Source: an uncultured Brachyspira sp. (GTDB taxonomy: Bacteria; Spirochaetota; Brachyspiria; Brachyspirales; Brachyspiraceae). From it: a stretch of 27,842 nucleotides of DNA. The stretch is taken from NCBI RefSeq assembly GCF_910578695.1, contig NZ_CAJTQJ010000031.1, forward strand, positions 1 through 27,842, written 5' to 3'. This document shows, piece by piece, positions 1-7,182 of the stretch. The position numbers and the translations under genes were made by a program. Below the pieces are notes generated by a model that was not told where the DNA came from, made no database searches, and saw nothing but the letters and a program-made list of their open reading frames with translations. Position 1 is the first letter of the stretch. The number at the start of each line of letters is the position of its first letter.

Positions 1-432
1 TGTTATAATGATAATGCTAAGTATCTCGCTTTAATGGTAATATGTGATATGGATACCTCTTGGGTATTGGATAAACTTAATACAACCCATAGAGAAGCAG
101 ATGATTTGTTTTATGATGATTGGCTACTGCATTATCTAGCAAGTAAAGGAGAGGAAAAAGATTGCTTTGAGAGATTGACATCAGAGGAAGCAAAATTTGA
201 AAATTTGAAACTTTTTGCACAAACTAAAGAAAGTCATTATTTTCAAACCTATCTTAAACAATGGTATAACAAAAGCAGAAGTTGTGCTTGGTGGGGAAGC
301 TATAGGGAACCTGATGAGAAATTGCTCTATGGCGGATATTGGAATTATGAAGGTGCTGCTGTGTTAAAAATAATGAATGTAGATAAAGAAGAGTTTAAAG
401 GCTATAAATATTTTCCTTATGATTTGATATAG
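1..432 (+). CDS. PoNi-type immunity protein (DUF1911), 5'-truncated by the window edge
   Basis: The frame is open from the first base of the window, so the methionine at position 34 is probably internal and the start lies outside. The C-terminal half matches the PoNi_C (DUF1911) pattern: a YLKQWY segment, then a tryptophan-rich stretch (CAWWGSYREPDEKLLYGGYW), then EGAAVLKIMNVD and a terminal YFPYDLI. In this family these correspond to the conserved 'GYW-FE-AAV-KI--D' and 'YPYDL' ends. Known members neutralise PoNe DNase toxins of polymorphic-toxin systems and act in the cytoplasm. The cognate toxin would be expected upstream, outside the window. Downstream lies decayed DNA, not another intact gene, which fits an immunity-gene array or an orphan immunity gene. 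The family call rests on motif recall from the sequence. The toxin partner is inference. Confidence 0.8.
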   Translation, partial: CYNDNAKYLALMVICDMDTSWVLDKLNTTHREADDLFYDDWLLHYLASKGEEKDCFERLTSEEAKFENLKLFAQTKESHYFQTYLKQWYNKSRSCAWWGSYREPDEKLLYGGYWNYEGAAVLKIMNVDKEEFKGYKYFPYDLI

Positions 433-562
433 TTTTTTACTCTTTTAAGAATAAGAAAGGAATTGATATGAGCAAAAAAGTCTATCAAAATTTGTTTTAG
501 GAAAAACAAGAGAGAAAAAGAAAAATGATAATTTATAAAATAGAATAACAATAACACAACTT

Positions 563-712
563 ACAGGGTAATTTTTATTACTAGCCAATTGCATGCACCC
601 TTATGGGCGAGCAAGCATAATAATAACAGTGAGCTGGAGCTAGCCCGACAGGGCAATTTTAATTACTAGCTAATTGAAGGCACCTTTACAGGTGAGCGAA
701 CATAACAATAAT
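563..712 (+). repeat. Two-unit direct repeat, period 85 bp, each with a hairpin
   Basis: Unit 1 (about 563-626) and unit 2 (about 648-712) begin with ACAGGG and share 'TTACTAGC.AATTG', then a short hairpin, then 'GAGC.A.CATAA.AATAA'. The hairpin is CACCC-TTAT-GGGCG in unit 1 and CACCT-TTAC-AGGTG in unit 2. The apical pair changes from C-G to T-A on both sides, which keeps the stem. Unit 1 has one mismatch in the stem and unit 2 has none. Unit 2 ends just upstream of the AGGA and ATG of the DUF285-like stub. I do not recognise the element. It could be a duplicated leader of an accessory gene family or a small dispersed repeat. Confidence 0.6.
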
Positions 713-723
713 AGGATAAAAAA

Positions 724-819
724 ATGAAAAAACAATTTAAACCAAAAACTAAAGAAGAATTACACAAATTAGTGGAAGATGAAAGTATTATAGATAATTT
801 AAAGCATACATTCTTATAA
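724..819 (+). pseudogene. N-terminal stub of a DUF285/BspA-like protein
   Basis: This is a 31-codon frame with an AGGA about eleven bases before the ATG. Residues 6-22 read KPKTKEELHKLVEDESI, the usual opening of the Brachyspira DUF285/BspA-like surface-protein family. In that family it is followed by an 'LGDIDTSLITDMS' segment and many leucine-rich-like repeats. Here the sequence diverges after DESI and stops at TAA 817-819, so the repeat body is missing. A shifted frame stays open to 869 (ending TKDENSSNKK) but is not recognisable. I read this as a deletion remnant. Family recognition is by recall of the N-terminal motif. The alternative is a genuine small protein, which I consider less likely. 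Confidence 0.55.
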
Positions 820-892
820 CAGCAAATAAAAAAGGCACTAAAGACGAAAATAGCAGTAATAAAAAATAAAGCATTTTATATTATTTAAACAT

Positions 893-1438
893 TTATTTTC
901 GTCTTCTTAATTTCGTTATATTTATTTCATTAGTTTGTATTAAATTATCATCAAATTGCAGTATTATCTTCAATTTGTTTGATTTTTTCCAATAATCTAT
1001 ATCAAATTTTAGATTAAAACCTATTCTCTGCTTCAGCGGAAATCTTACATTATAAAATGAATTATTTCCTGAAAATACTAATTTTTTATTTCTATACAAT
1101 GAATAATCAGAATTAAGCTTCAATATATTTTCTGAATTTGTATAATTATAATTTTCAAGTTCTATAGTTGTTATTATGTACTCATCTGAAAAATCTATAT
1201 TATTAATTTTTACTTCTACTATATTAGTTTTTTTTGCAAAATATGCAATATTATTAAAAAAACCTTTTTTGTATAGAAATAGTCCTACTACTATCAATGT
1301 TATGAAAGTTCCATATAAAAACATAAACCATCTTCTTGCAAATATACTTACTTCTCTTTTTGGGGCAGGAGGTTTTATATTTTTTTTATAATAAAATTCT
1401 AATTCTTTTTCTTTAGGGTCATAAACTTCTCTAGGCAA
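893..1438 (-). CDS. Hypothetical single-pass membrane protein
   Basis: This is a 181-residue protein of no recognised family. It has a charged, proline-containing cytoplasmic N-terminus (KKNIKPPAPKREVS), one strong membrane segment at about residues 35-57, and a C-terminal part rich in asparagine, isoleucine and lysine that would lie outside the membrane and looks like beta strand. The start is TTG at 1436-1438. An AAAAGG lies about ten bases upstream inside the end of the preceding gene, and no ATG occurs before residue 39, so translation is probably coupled to the NAD(P)HX repair gene five bases upstream. It is the last gene of the three-gene operon that starts near 5023. The C-terminal domain could be a small beta-sandwich. 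No catalytic motif is visible. Confidence 0.7.
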   Translation of the reverse strand: MPREVYDPKEKELEFYYKKNIKPPAPKREVSIFARRWFMFLYGTFITLIVVGLFLYKKGFFNNIAYFAKKTNIVEVKINNIDFSDEYIITTIELENYNYTNSENILKLNSDYSLYRNKKLVFSGNNSFYNVRFPLKQRIGFNLKFDIDYWKKSNKLKIILQFDDNLIQTNEINITKLRRRK

Positions 1439-1443
1439 TTTAT

Positions 1444-2985
1444 CTATATCCTTTTTAGTATTTTATATGAAATATTAGCTAAATCTTTAGGCTGAATATA
1501 ATCATTTCCAAATTTTTTTGATAATATATTAAAAGATTTAGATTGTATAATCAAAGCTAATTTTGAAGCTTCCAGTATATTTAATTTTCTTGCAAGCAAA
1601 GTCCCTATAAATCCTGCAAGAACATCTCCCATACCAGCTTTCCCCATAGATTCTTTAGGGTTATAATTGATATATATATCATTATTATGCATTAAAAAAC
1701 TTACAGCATCTTTTAATATTATAGAAGCATTTGTTTTTTGTCTGTATTTAAATAATGCCTCATAAGGATTTTCTAATGCTTTTATATGATTTATCCCTGT
1801 AAGCTTTTCAAATTCATATATATGCGGAGTTAATACAAAATTATGATTAAGCTCATTAAATGTACTTTCAAACATCAAATATAAAGCATCTGCATCTATA
1901 ACAGCGGGTATATTTATTTGCTTTAATATACTATTTACAAAAACTTCAGTAGACATATTTCTTCCAAGTCCTGAACCTATTATACAAGCATCGCTTTTAT
2001 TTATTTCATTTACTATTTCAATATCATTTTCTGTAAAATATTTCTGATTTTTTTCCCCAACTCCTATAATAACTGCTTCCGGCATATAAGGTATTACAGC
2101 ATTTCTTATATTTTTTACTATTCCATTAGGCACATAAAGTCTTATATATCCTGCTCCCAATCTATAAGCGGCATTTACGGCTAAAACAGCAGCACCTATA
2201 TAATTATCGCTTCCTGCAATTACAGCAAGCATTCCCTGTTCTCTTTTACTGAAAAATGAATTTCTATTTAAATTTATTTTTTCATTATAATCTATTAATT
2301 TAGCTTTATATCCCCAATTATCAATTATATCATTTGGAAATATTGATTTTATTATAAATAATTTTCCTATATATTCTCTTGTTTTGTATAAAAAGAATAT
2401 ATCCTTTGCAAAACATACTGTATATGTTTCATCTGCTTTAAAACAAGTATTTATATTATCATAATCATTTATTTTTGAAAAAAGTCCTGAAGGCATATCT
2501 ATTGCTATTCTAATAATATCCAATTTATTGAGATTATCTACTAATAATTTTTGTATTCCTTCTAAAGGTCTGTTTCCTCCTGTTCCAAATAGAGAGTCCA
2601 GCACTATAGATTTGCTTTCAATATTTTCTGAAGCAGCTTTAACATCTTCTTCATTTGCTAAATAATTAATATCAATATGCATAGATTTTAATATATTAAA
2701 ATTAACATAAGTATCTTTATTAACTCTATCAAGATTTCCTGTAATATATACTTTTACATTGCAGTTATTTTTTATTAAATATCTGGCTATAGCAAGTCCG
2801 TCGCCTCCATTACCTCCAACAGATGAAAAAATATATACAGTTTTTTTATATAATAACTTTTTATGCCTTTTTAATAATAGATAAAAAATTTCGCTTGCAA
2901 CATTCTCCATAAGAAGTATAGAAGGAATTTTTTCTATAGTTTTCTTATCTATATTAATTAAATCTTCTGTAGTTACAACTTTCAT
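1444..2985 (-). CDS. nnrDE: Bifunctional NAD(P)H-hydrate epimerase / ADP-dependent dehydratase
   Basis: The 513-residue protein has the two domains of the fused metabolite-repair enzyme that restores hydrated NADH and NADPH. The N-terminal YjeF_N domain (about 1-215) epimerises NAD(P)HX. It shows SSVGGNGGDGLAIARYL near residue 55 and DSLFGTGGNRPLEG near residue 130. The C-terminal ribokinase-like domain (about 225-513) is the dehydratase. It shows AVIAGSDNYIGAAVLA, GSGLGRN, VIDADAL, LTPHIYEFEKL and the nucleotide-binding KAGMGDVLAGF near residue 450. Length is normal for the fused form. The ATG has an AGGG about seven bases upstream and follows the stop of the HU/LysM gene with one base between (TAA-A-ATG), so the two are co-translated. 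Products of the family act in the cytoplasm. Confidence 0.93.
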   Translation of the reverse strand: MKVVTTEDLINIDKKTIEKIPSILLMENVASEIFYLLLKRHKKLLYKKTVYIFSSVGGNGGDGLAIARYLIKNNCNVKVYITGNLDRVNKDTYVNFNILKSMHIDINYLANEEDVKAASENIESKSIVLDSLFGTGGNRPLEGIQKLLVDNLNKLDIIRIAIDMPSGLFSKINDYDNINTCFKADETYTVCFAKDIFFLYKTREYIGKLFIIKSIFPNDIIDNWGYKAKLIDYNEKINLNRNSFFSKREQGMLAVIAGSDNYIGAAVLAVNAAYRLGAGYIRLYVPNGIVKNIRNAVIPYMPEAVIIGVGEKNQKYFTENDIEIVNEINKSDACIIGSGLGRNMSTEVFVNSILKQINIPAVIDADALYLMFESTFNELNHNFVLTPHIYEFEKLTGINHIKALENPYEALFKYRQKTNASIILKDAVSFLMHNNDIYINYNPKESMGKAGMGDVLAGFIGTLLARKLNILEASKLALIIQSKSFNILSKKFGNDYIQPKDLANISYKILKRI

Positions 2986-2986
2986 T

Positions 2987-4978
2987 TTATATCCCTAATT
3001 TATTTTTTATCAATTCTAAAAATGATAAAAATATATTTTCATTTAATTTTCCGTATTTTATAACTTCATTATATGCAGTTTTCATCGAATTATTATTCTC
3101 TAGTATATCAAGATATATTTCTTCAGGTATCATATCAGCATTATTTTTTAATACATTCAAATCATAATAGGCAGATAATTTTAAACTCCATAGTGCATGA
3201 TTTATTTTATTATCATTCATAAGTATTGGATAAATACATATATAAGATTTAGATATTATATTATTTAAATATTTTATTTCTTTCATAGAATTAAAATCAG
3301 GAATATTTCTGTATGATATACTGCTTCCTTTTTTTATAATATCATTTATTTTATATTCTTCGCTATTATAAGCATATATCAAAGGCCAGTATGTAGAATC
3401 TCCATATAAGTTTTTTGCTATAGCCCAATAATACATATCTTTTGAAGTTATATAAGATAAACTTACAGAATCTATTTCATTAAAATATACATTAACTATA
3501 TCATAAAGTTTTTGATTTTCTATATTATTGCTGACTATATTCTCGTTTCTGCTATAATATAATGATACAATAATTCCTACTATAAGTATAAATATTATTA
3601 TGCAGGCTATCTTAATTATATTTAAAAATAATTCTCTTTTAGTATTTTCTTTTTTTTCCATATTATTTTTTCTTCTCTTTGTTTTTTTAATATTTAAATT
3701 TTTATTATTATCTTTTGATTTTTTTTGATATTTTAAATCATCATTATCAAAATTATTAATATCTAATAATTCTTTTTTGGAATATTCTTTCATTTCGGAA
3801 TAATTATTATTTTCTGATGATATATTATCAGTTTTTAATTTATTTTTACCATTTTCTTTTTCATTGAGATTTTTTATCATATTATTTAAGTCTATAGATT
3901 TATAAGTTTTATTTTTCCATATATTTTCTATAATATTAACATTATTATCTATAGATTTATTTTCAGATATTTCTTCTAAAGAATTATCATTATATGTATT
4001 ATCAGTTTTTAATTTATTTTTATCATTTTCTTTTTCATTGAGATTTTTTATTATATTATTTAAATCTATAGATTCATAAGTTTTATTTTCCCATATATTT
4101 TCTGTAATATTAACATTATTATCTATAGATTTATTTCCAGATATTTTTCCTAAAGAATTATCATTATATGTATTATCAGTTTTTAATTTATTTTTATCAT
4201 TTTCTTTTTCATTGAGTTTTTTTATTATATTATTTAAGTCTATAGATTTATAAGTTTTATTTTCCCATATATTTTCTCTAACATTAACATTATTATCTAT
4301 AGATTTATTTTCAGCTATTTTTTCTAAAGAATCACCATTATATGTATTATCAGTTTTTAATTTATTTTTATCATTTTCTTTTTCATTTTCTTTTTCATTG
4401 AGTTTTTTTATTATATTATTTAAGTCTATAGATTTATTTTCAACTATTTCTTCTAAAGAATCATCATTATTTTCTTCTGCTTTATTATTTATTATTTCTG
4501 ATTTATTATATGATATTTTTTTATCGATATCATCTGATATATCTTCAACTATTTCATTTACATTTAATTTTTTTATTTTATTTTTGAGGATATTATCAGC
4601 TTCAAATTTTATATTTATATTATTTGAAAAAACACCGAAATTTTCTATATATACATTTTCATTTTTCGATATCTCTTTTATATTTTTGAATATGCTCTTA
4701 TATATAGATTTTTCCAAAAAAATACTTTTTATATTATCATTTTTAAGATTTATGGATTCTAATGATTCATCAAAATTTTCATTTTCATTTACAAATATAA
4801 TATCATTACTGCTGTTTACACTTATTATACCTAACTGATCCATATAAAATCTATTTTTTTTAAAAACTGCATCTGCTATTTTTGAAAACAGTCTTTCAAT
4901 GATACTATTAGCTTCATAATTTTCTATATTAAATTCTTTTGATATATTTGCTATTAATTTATTATTTGTACTAAGCAT
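2987..4978 (-). CDS. HU-like DNA-binding domain / repeat / transmembrane / LysM protein
   Basis: Numbering is from the ATG at 4978 (663 residues). Residues 5-60 (KLIANISKEFNIENYEANSI...) follow the HU/IHF helix-helix-strand pattern ('LI..ia...gls...a......i...l..g..v.l.g.G.i.v'). Residues 91-140 look like a second, degenerate HU half (IYKSIFKNIKEI...VYIENFGVF). Residues 182-385 are an N/K/E/D-rich repeat of 59 residues, three units plus part of a fourth. Residues 451-473 form a membrane helix behind a very basic stretch (KKTKRRKNN). Residues 510-560 resemble LysM (YWAIAKNLYGDSTYWPLIYAYN). The remaining 100 residues are unrecognised. Predicted topology puts the HU part in the cytoplasm and LysM outside. 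A TTG at 5023 would add 15 residues, but it has no ribosome-binding site and lies in the promoter. The ATG has AGGG at a good distance. First gene of the operon. Confidence 0.75.
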   Translation of the reverse strand: MLSTNNKLIANISKEFNIENYEANSIIERLFSKIADAVFKKNRFYMDQLGIISVNSSNDIIFVNENENFDESLESINLKNDNIKSIFLEKSIYKSIFKNIKEISKNENVYIENFGVFSNNINIKFEADNILKNKIKKLNVNEIVEDISDDIDKKISYNKSEIINNKAEENNDDSLEEIVENKSIDLNNIIKKLNEKENEKENDKNKLKTDNTYNGDSLEKIAENKSIDNNVNVRENIWENKTYKSIDLNNIIKKLNEKENDKNKLKTDNTYNDNSLGKISGNKSIDNNVNITENIWENKTYESIDLNNIIKNLNEKENDKNKLKTDNTYNDNSLEEISENKSIDNNVNIIENIWKNKTYKSIDLNNMIKNLNEKENGKNKLKTDNISSENNNYSEMKEYSKKELLDINNFDNDDLKYQKKSKDNNKNLNIKKTKRRKNNMEKKENTKRELFLNIIKIACIIIFILIVGIIVSLYYSRNENIVSNNIENQKLYDIVNVYFNEIDSVSLSYITSKDMYYWAIAKNLYGDSTYWPLIYAYNSEEYKINDIIKKGSSISYRNIPDFNSMKEIKYLNNIISKSYICIYPILMNDNKINHALWSLKLSAYYDLNVLKNNADMIPEEIYLDILENNNSMKTAYNEVIKYGKLNENIFLSFLELIKNKLGI
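3824..4435 (-). repeat. 177-bp in-frame tandem repeat inside the HU/LysM gene
   Basis: The encoded unit begins SIDLNNIIKKLNEKEN, continues DKNKLKTDNTYN and ends ENIWENKTYK, 59 residues in all. Unit 1 carries four extra residues (a duplicated EKEN), units 2 and 3 are nearly identical at DNA level, and unit 4 stops after KLKTDN. Because the unit is a multiple of three, gain or loss of copies keeps the frame and only changes the length of the cytoplasmic linker between the HU-like part and the membrane helix. Confidence 0.85.
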
Positions 4979-4993
4979 AGCAGACCCTAAAAT

Positions 4994-5023
4994 TTTATAG
5001 TATAATTGCGAATTATATATCAA
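4994..5023 (-). promoter_or_regulatory. Probable promoter of the HU/LysM - nnr operon
   Basis: On the minus strand TTGATA (5023-5018) and TATAAA (4999-4994) are 18 bases apart. A perfect TATAAT also lies at 5017-5012. Any of these would start transcription downstream of the TTG at 5023, which supports the ATG at 4978. The element sits immediately after the trxA terminator. Confidence 0.45.
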
Positions 5024-5031
5024 TTTATAAT

Positions 5032-5063
5032 AAAAAAAAGCCTAATTTTAAATAAAATTAGGC
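5032..5063 (-). terminator. Rho-independent terminator of trxA
   Basis: On the minus strand a perfect ten-base-pair stem (GCCTAATTTT / AAAATTAGGC, 5040-5063) with a four-base loop is followed by eight T (5039-5032). It begins about 24 bases after the trxA stop codon. Confidence 0.85.
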
Positions 5064-5086
5064 AAAAATTCAAATATTATATTTTA

Positions 5087-5404
5087 TTATATATATTCTT
5101 TTAACCATTCTTTCAATTGAGCTTCATTTTTCATACCTTCAGCTCTTTTTACAACTTCTCCTCCTTTAAATACCATTAAAGTAGGTATAGACTGAACTCC
5201 GTATTTAGCAGCCACTTCCTCAGCCTCATCAACATTAACAGCACCGAAATTCATCTTATCAGAATTTTGATCTGCTATTTTATGTAGTATAGGAGTCTGC
5301 ATTTTACAAGGTCCGCACCAATCCGCAAAAAAATCAACTAATATAGCTTTATCGCCTGATATAGCTGCCTCAAAATTATCTGTTTTTAATTCTTGTACTG
5401 ACAT
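5087..5404 (-). CDS. trxA: Thioredoxin
   Basis: The 105-residue protein has the full-length single-domain thioredoxin fold. It shows VDFFADWCGPCKMQTPIL with the redox pair Cys30 and Cys33, the buried Asp24, and the cis-proline segment SIPTLMVFKGGEV. It reduces cytoplasmic disulfides and supplies electrons to reductases; its own reductase is not in this window. The start is supported by a strong AAGGAGA eight bases before the ATG. It is a single-gene unit with a clear promoter and terminator of its own. Confidence 0.95.
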   Translation of the reverse strand: MSVQELKTDNFEAAISGDKAILVDFFADWCGPCKMQTPILHKIADQNSDKMNFGAVNVDEAEEVAAKYGVQSIPTLMVFKGGEVVKRAEGMKNEAQLKEWLKEYI

Positions 5405-5420
5405 ATTTATATCTCCTTTT

Positions 5421-5464
5421 TATATTATTAATATACTCTAATTTATATTATTAATATACTCTAA
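5421..5464. repeat. 23-bp tandem duplication in the trxA leader
   Basis: The 21-base string TATATTATTAATATACTCTA plus a final A occurs at 5421-5441 and again at 5444-5464. The promoter-distal copy carries the -10 hexamer used in the trxA promoter call, so the duplication creates a second -10-like element 23 bases downstream. Confidence 0.75.
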
Positions 5465-5480
5465 CTTTATTAAAAGTCAA
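5453..5480 (-). promoter_or_regulatory. trxA promoter
   Basis: On the minus strand TTGACT (5480-5475) is followed after 16 bases by TATATT (5458-5453). Transcription would start about 40 bases before the trxA ribosome-binding site. Confidence 0.6.
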
Positions 5481-5689
5481 TCATTTTTTTATTTTTTCAA
5501 TATACCTACTATATGTATTTTTTATATTAATTTCTGTATATTTCTATGCTCTTTAATTATAATGTTTTTTCTAAAATATAGATTTTTAATATATAAATAT
5601 AATATGTTAGTATATATTAAAATAAGATACTTGATAATATATATAGAAATGTTATTTAAATTAATTATTTACGAAATTAGTATCATATA

Positions 5690-5733
5690 AAAAAATAAGG
5701 TTTTTGAATATTAATACTAATAAGCAAAAACCC
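5690..5733 (-). terminator. Probable terminator of trpB
   Basis: On the minus strand GGTTTTTG (5732-5725) pairs with CAAAAACC (5706-5699) around an 18-base AT-rich loop, followed by TTATTTTTTTATA. It lies 14 bases after the trpB stop. Confidence 0.65.
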
Positions 5734-5746
5734 AAATAATAATATA

Positions 5747-7000
5747 TTAAAATTTATGCACATCTATATTTTTTTCTAATCTTTCTAATTCGCTTTTTAA
5801 AAATTCTTTCCATTTATCAGGTCTGAAAATAGGCGAGGTTATGAATATATCTTTATCTCCTCTTCCGGACATATTAACTATAATTATATCATCTTTTGTG
5901 TATTCTTTAGCATATTCTATAGCCTTAGCACCTGCATGAGCACTTTCCAATGCGAATATTACACCTTCATTCTTTGCAAATTCTGCAACTGCATTTACAG
6001 CTTCTTTATCTGAAGCATAAGTAAACTCTATTCTTCCTGATTCTCCCAAATACGCTAATTGAGGACCAACTCCCGGATAATCTAATCCTGCAGATATAGA
6101 CATAGTTTCAGATATTTCTCCATCTTCTTTTAGTATAAATCTGCTCATATATCCCTGTGCAGCAATATCTTTTGCATAAGGATTTTTCATTCTAACAGCA
6201 TTTTCACCAAGATTCATACTTTTTCCGCCGGCTTCAACTGCTATAAGTTTCGGATTTTCTTTTTCTATAAAGGGCTCAAAAAATCCTATAGCATTAGAAC
6301 CTCCTCCTACGCATGCTATTAATGCTTTAACATTCAAATTTTTTTCCTGTATCTGTTTTTCAAGTTCTCTCCCTATTACAGATTGAAAAGTTCTTACAAT
6401 ATCAGGGTAAGGGCTAGGACCTACTGCACTTCCAAGTAAATAATGAGTGTCTTTCAAATCTTTAACCCAATCTTCTAGTGCCATATCAACAGCATCTTTA
6501 AGTCCTCTTCCTCCTCTAGTAACTGATACTACATTAGCCCCGTATAATTCCATAGAAGCTGCATTAGGCTGCTGTCTTTTTACATCAATTTCTCCCATAT
6601 AGATAGAACATTCAAGTCCTAACTTTGCACAAGCTGCCGCAGTAGCAAGTCCGTGCTGTCCTGCACCTGTTTCAGCAATAATCTTTTTCTTACCCATTTT
6701 CTTGGCTAAAAGTGCCTGTCCTACTGAATTATTAATTTTATGAGCTCCCGTATGTGCAAGCCCTTCTAATTTTACATATATCTTTGCCCCTCCGATTTTT
6801 TCTGATAGATTTTTAGCATACATTAAGGGAGTAGGTCTTCCTATAAAGTCAGCTCTTAATTCCTCAAGCTCGCTTAAAAATTCTTTATCATTTATATAAT
6901 ATACAAATGCTTCTTCCAATTCAATCAATAATTTTTCTAATGCTTCGGAAACGAATCTGCCTCCGAATTTCCCAAAGAATCCTTTATCGCTATTTTTCAT
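5747..7000 (-). CDS. trpB: Tryptophan synthase beta chain
   Basis: The 417-residue PLP enzyme joins indole and serine to make tryptophan. Visible motifs are GRPTPL, HTGAHKINN with the PLP lysine at about residue 88, AETGAGQHG with the catalytic glutamate at about 110, GSAVGPSPYPDIVRTFQSVIG, the phosphate-binding GGGSNA, and a C-terminal ESAHA...SGRGDKD. The usual KREDL before HTGAH is KLEGL, and the usual ERQALNV is KRQQPNA. These are variants within an otherwise standard protein. The start has AAGGA upstream. No trpA or other trp gene is nearby, and promoter and terminator make it a single-gene unit. Without an alpha subunit to make indole, the likely role is to use indole from outside, as in a gut habitat. 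That role is inference. Confidence 0.93.
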   Translation of the reverse strand: MKNSDKGFFGKFGGRFVSEALEKLLIELEEAFVYYINDKEFLSELEELRADFIGRPTPLMYAKNLSEKIGGAKIYVKLEGLAHTGAHKINNSVGQALLAKKMGKKKIIAETGAGQHGLATAAACAKLGLECSIYMGEIDVKRQQPNAASMELYGANVVSVTRGGRGLKDAVDMALEDWVKDLKDTHYLLGSAVGPSPYPDIVRTFQSVIGRELEKQIQEKNLNVKALIACVGGGSNAIGFFEPFIEKENPKLIAVEAGGKSMNLGENAVRMKNPYAKDIAAQGYMSRFILKEDGEISETMSISAGLDYPGVGPQLAYLGESGRIEFTYASDKEAVNAVAEFAKNEGVIFALESAHAGAKAIEYAKEYTKDDIIIVNMSGRGDKDIFITSPIFRPDKWKEFLKSELERLEKNIDVHKF

Positions 7001-7053
7001 TTTATAAATCCTTAATTAAAATATTTTTATAAGTAATAATACTTTATATAGTA

Positions 7054-7081
7054 ATATTATCATAAATAAAAAAATTGTCAA
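7054..7081 (-). promoter_or_regulatory. trpB promoter
   Basis: On the minus strand a consensus TTGACA (7081-7076) is followed after 16 bases by TAATAT (7059-7054). The trpB start is about 55 bases downstream. No trp attenuator or leader peptide is visible. Confidence 0.6.
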
Positions 7082-7182
7082 TAGTATTTTTATTTTATAT
7101 AATTTGTATAATTAAAAAAAATTTATATAATTTTAAAATAGTTTATAATAAAATCATATTATAATTATTAAGGAATAGTTTT

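Larger units (their letters stand above)
433..892. other. 460-bp gap with decayed accessory DNA
   Basis: This gap holds no intact gene. Just after the PoNi stop there is a good ribosome-binding site (GAAAGGA) and an ATG at 468, but the frame closes after ten codons (MSKKVYQNLF), so it is probably a gene start that has lost its body. It is followed by a two-unit repeat with hairpins (563-712) and a 31-codon stub of a DUF285-type gene (724-819). Gene starts without gene bodies suggest deletion or recombination within an immunity/surface-protein cassette. Confidence 0.6.
5405..5746. other. 342-bp trxA/trpB intergenic region
   Basis: It holds the trxA promoter and its duplicated leader at the left and the trpB terminator at the right. 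Between about 5485 and 5690 I see only AT-rich DNA without an open frame, repeat or hairpin that I would call. Confidence 0.6.

Noticed and set aside
563..712. tRNA or riboswitch
   Set aside because: The hairpins are short and no cloverleaf, T-loop or known aptamer core could be traced.
3824..4435. CRISPR array
   Set aside because: Repeats are 177 bp, contiguous and in frame within a coding sequence, with no spacers.
4398..4838. Plus-strand open frame opposite the HU/LysM gene
   Set aside because: It is rich in Phe, Ser, Ile and Leu, as expected when Lys/Asn/Asp/Glu-rich coding DNA is read backwards. No start signal supports it.
5024..5040. TTG at 5023 as the start of the HU/LysM protein
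   Set aside because: It has no ribosome-binding site and lies between or upstream of the candidate promoter elements. The ATG at 4978 has AGGG and fits the HU domain start.
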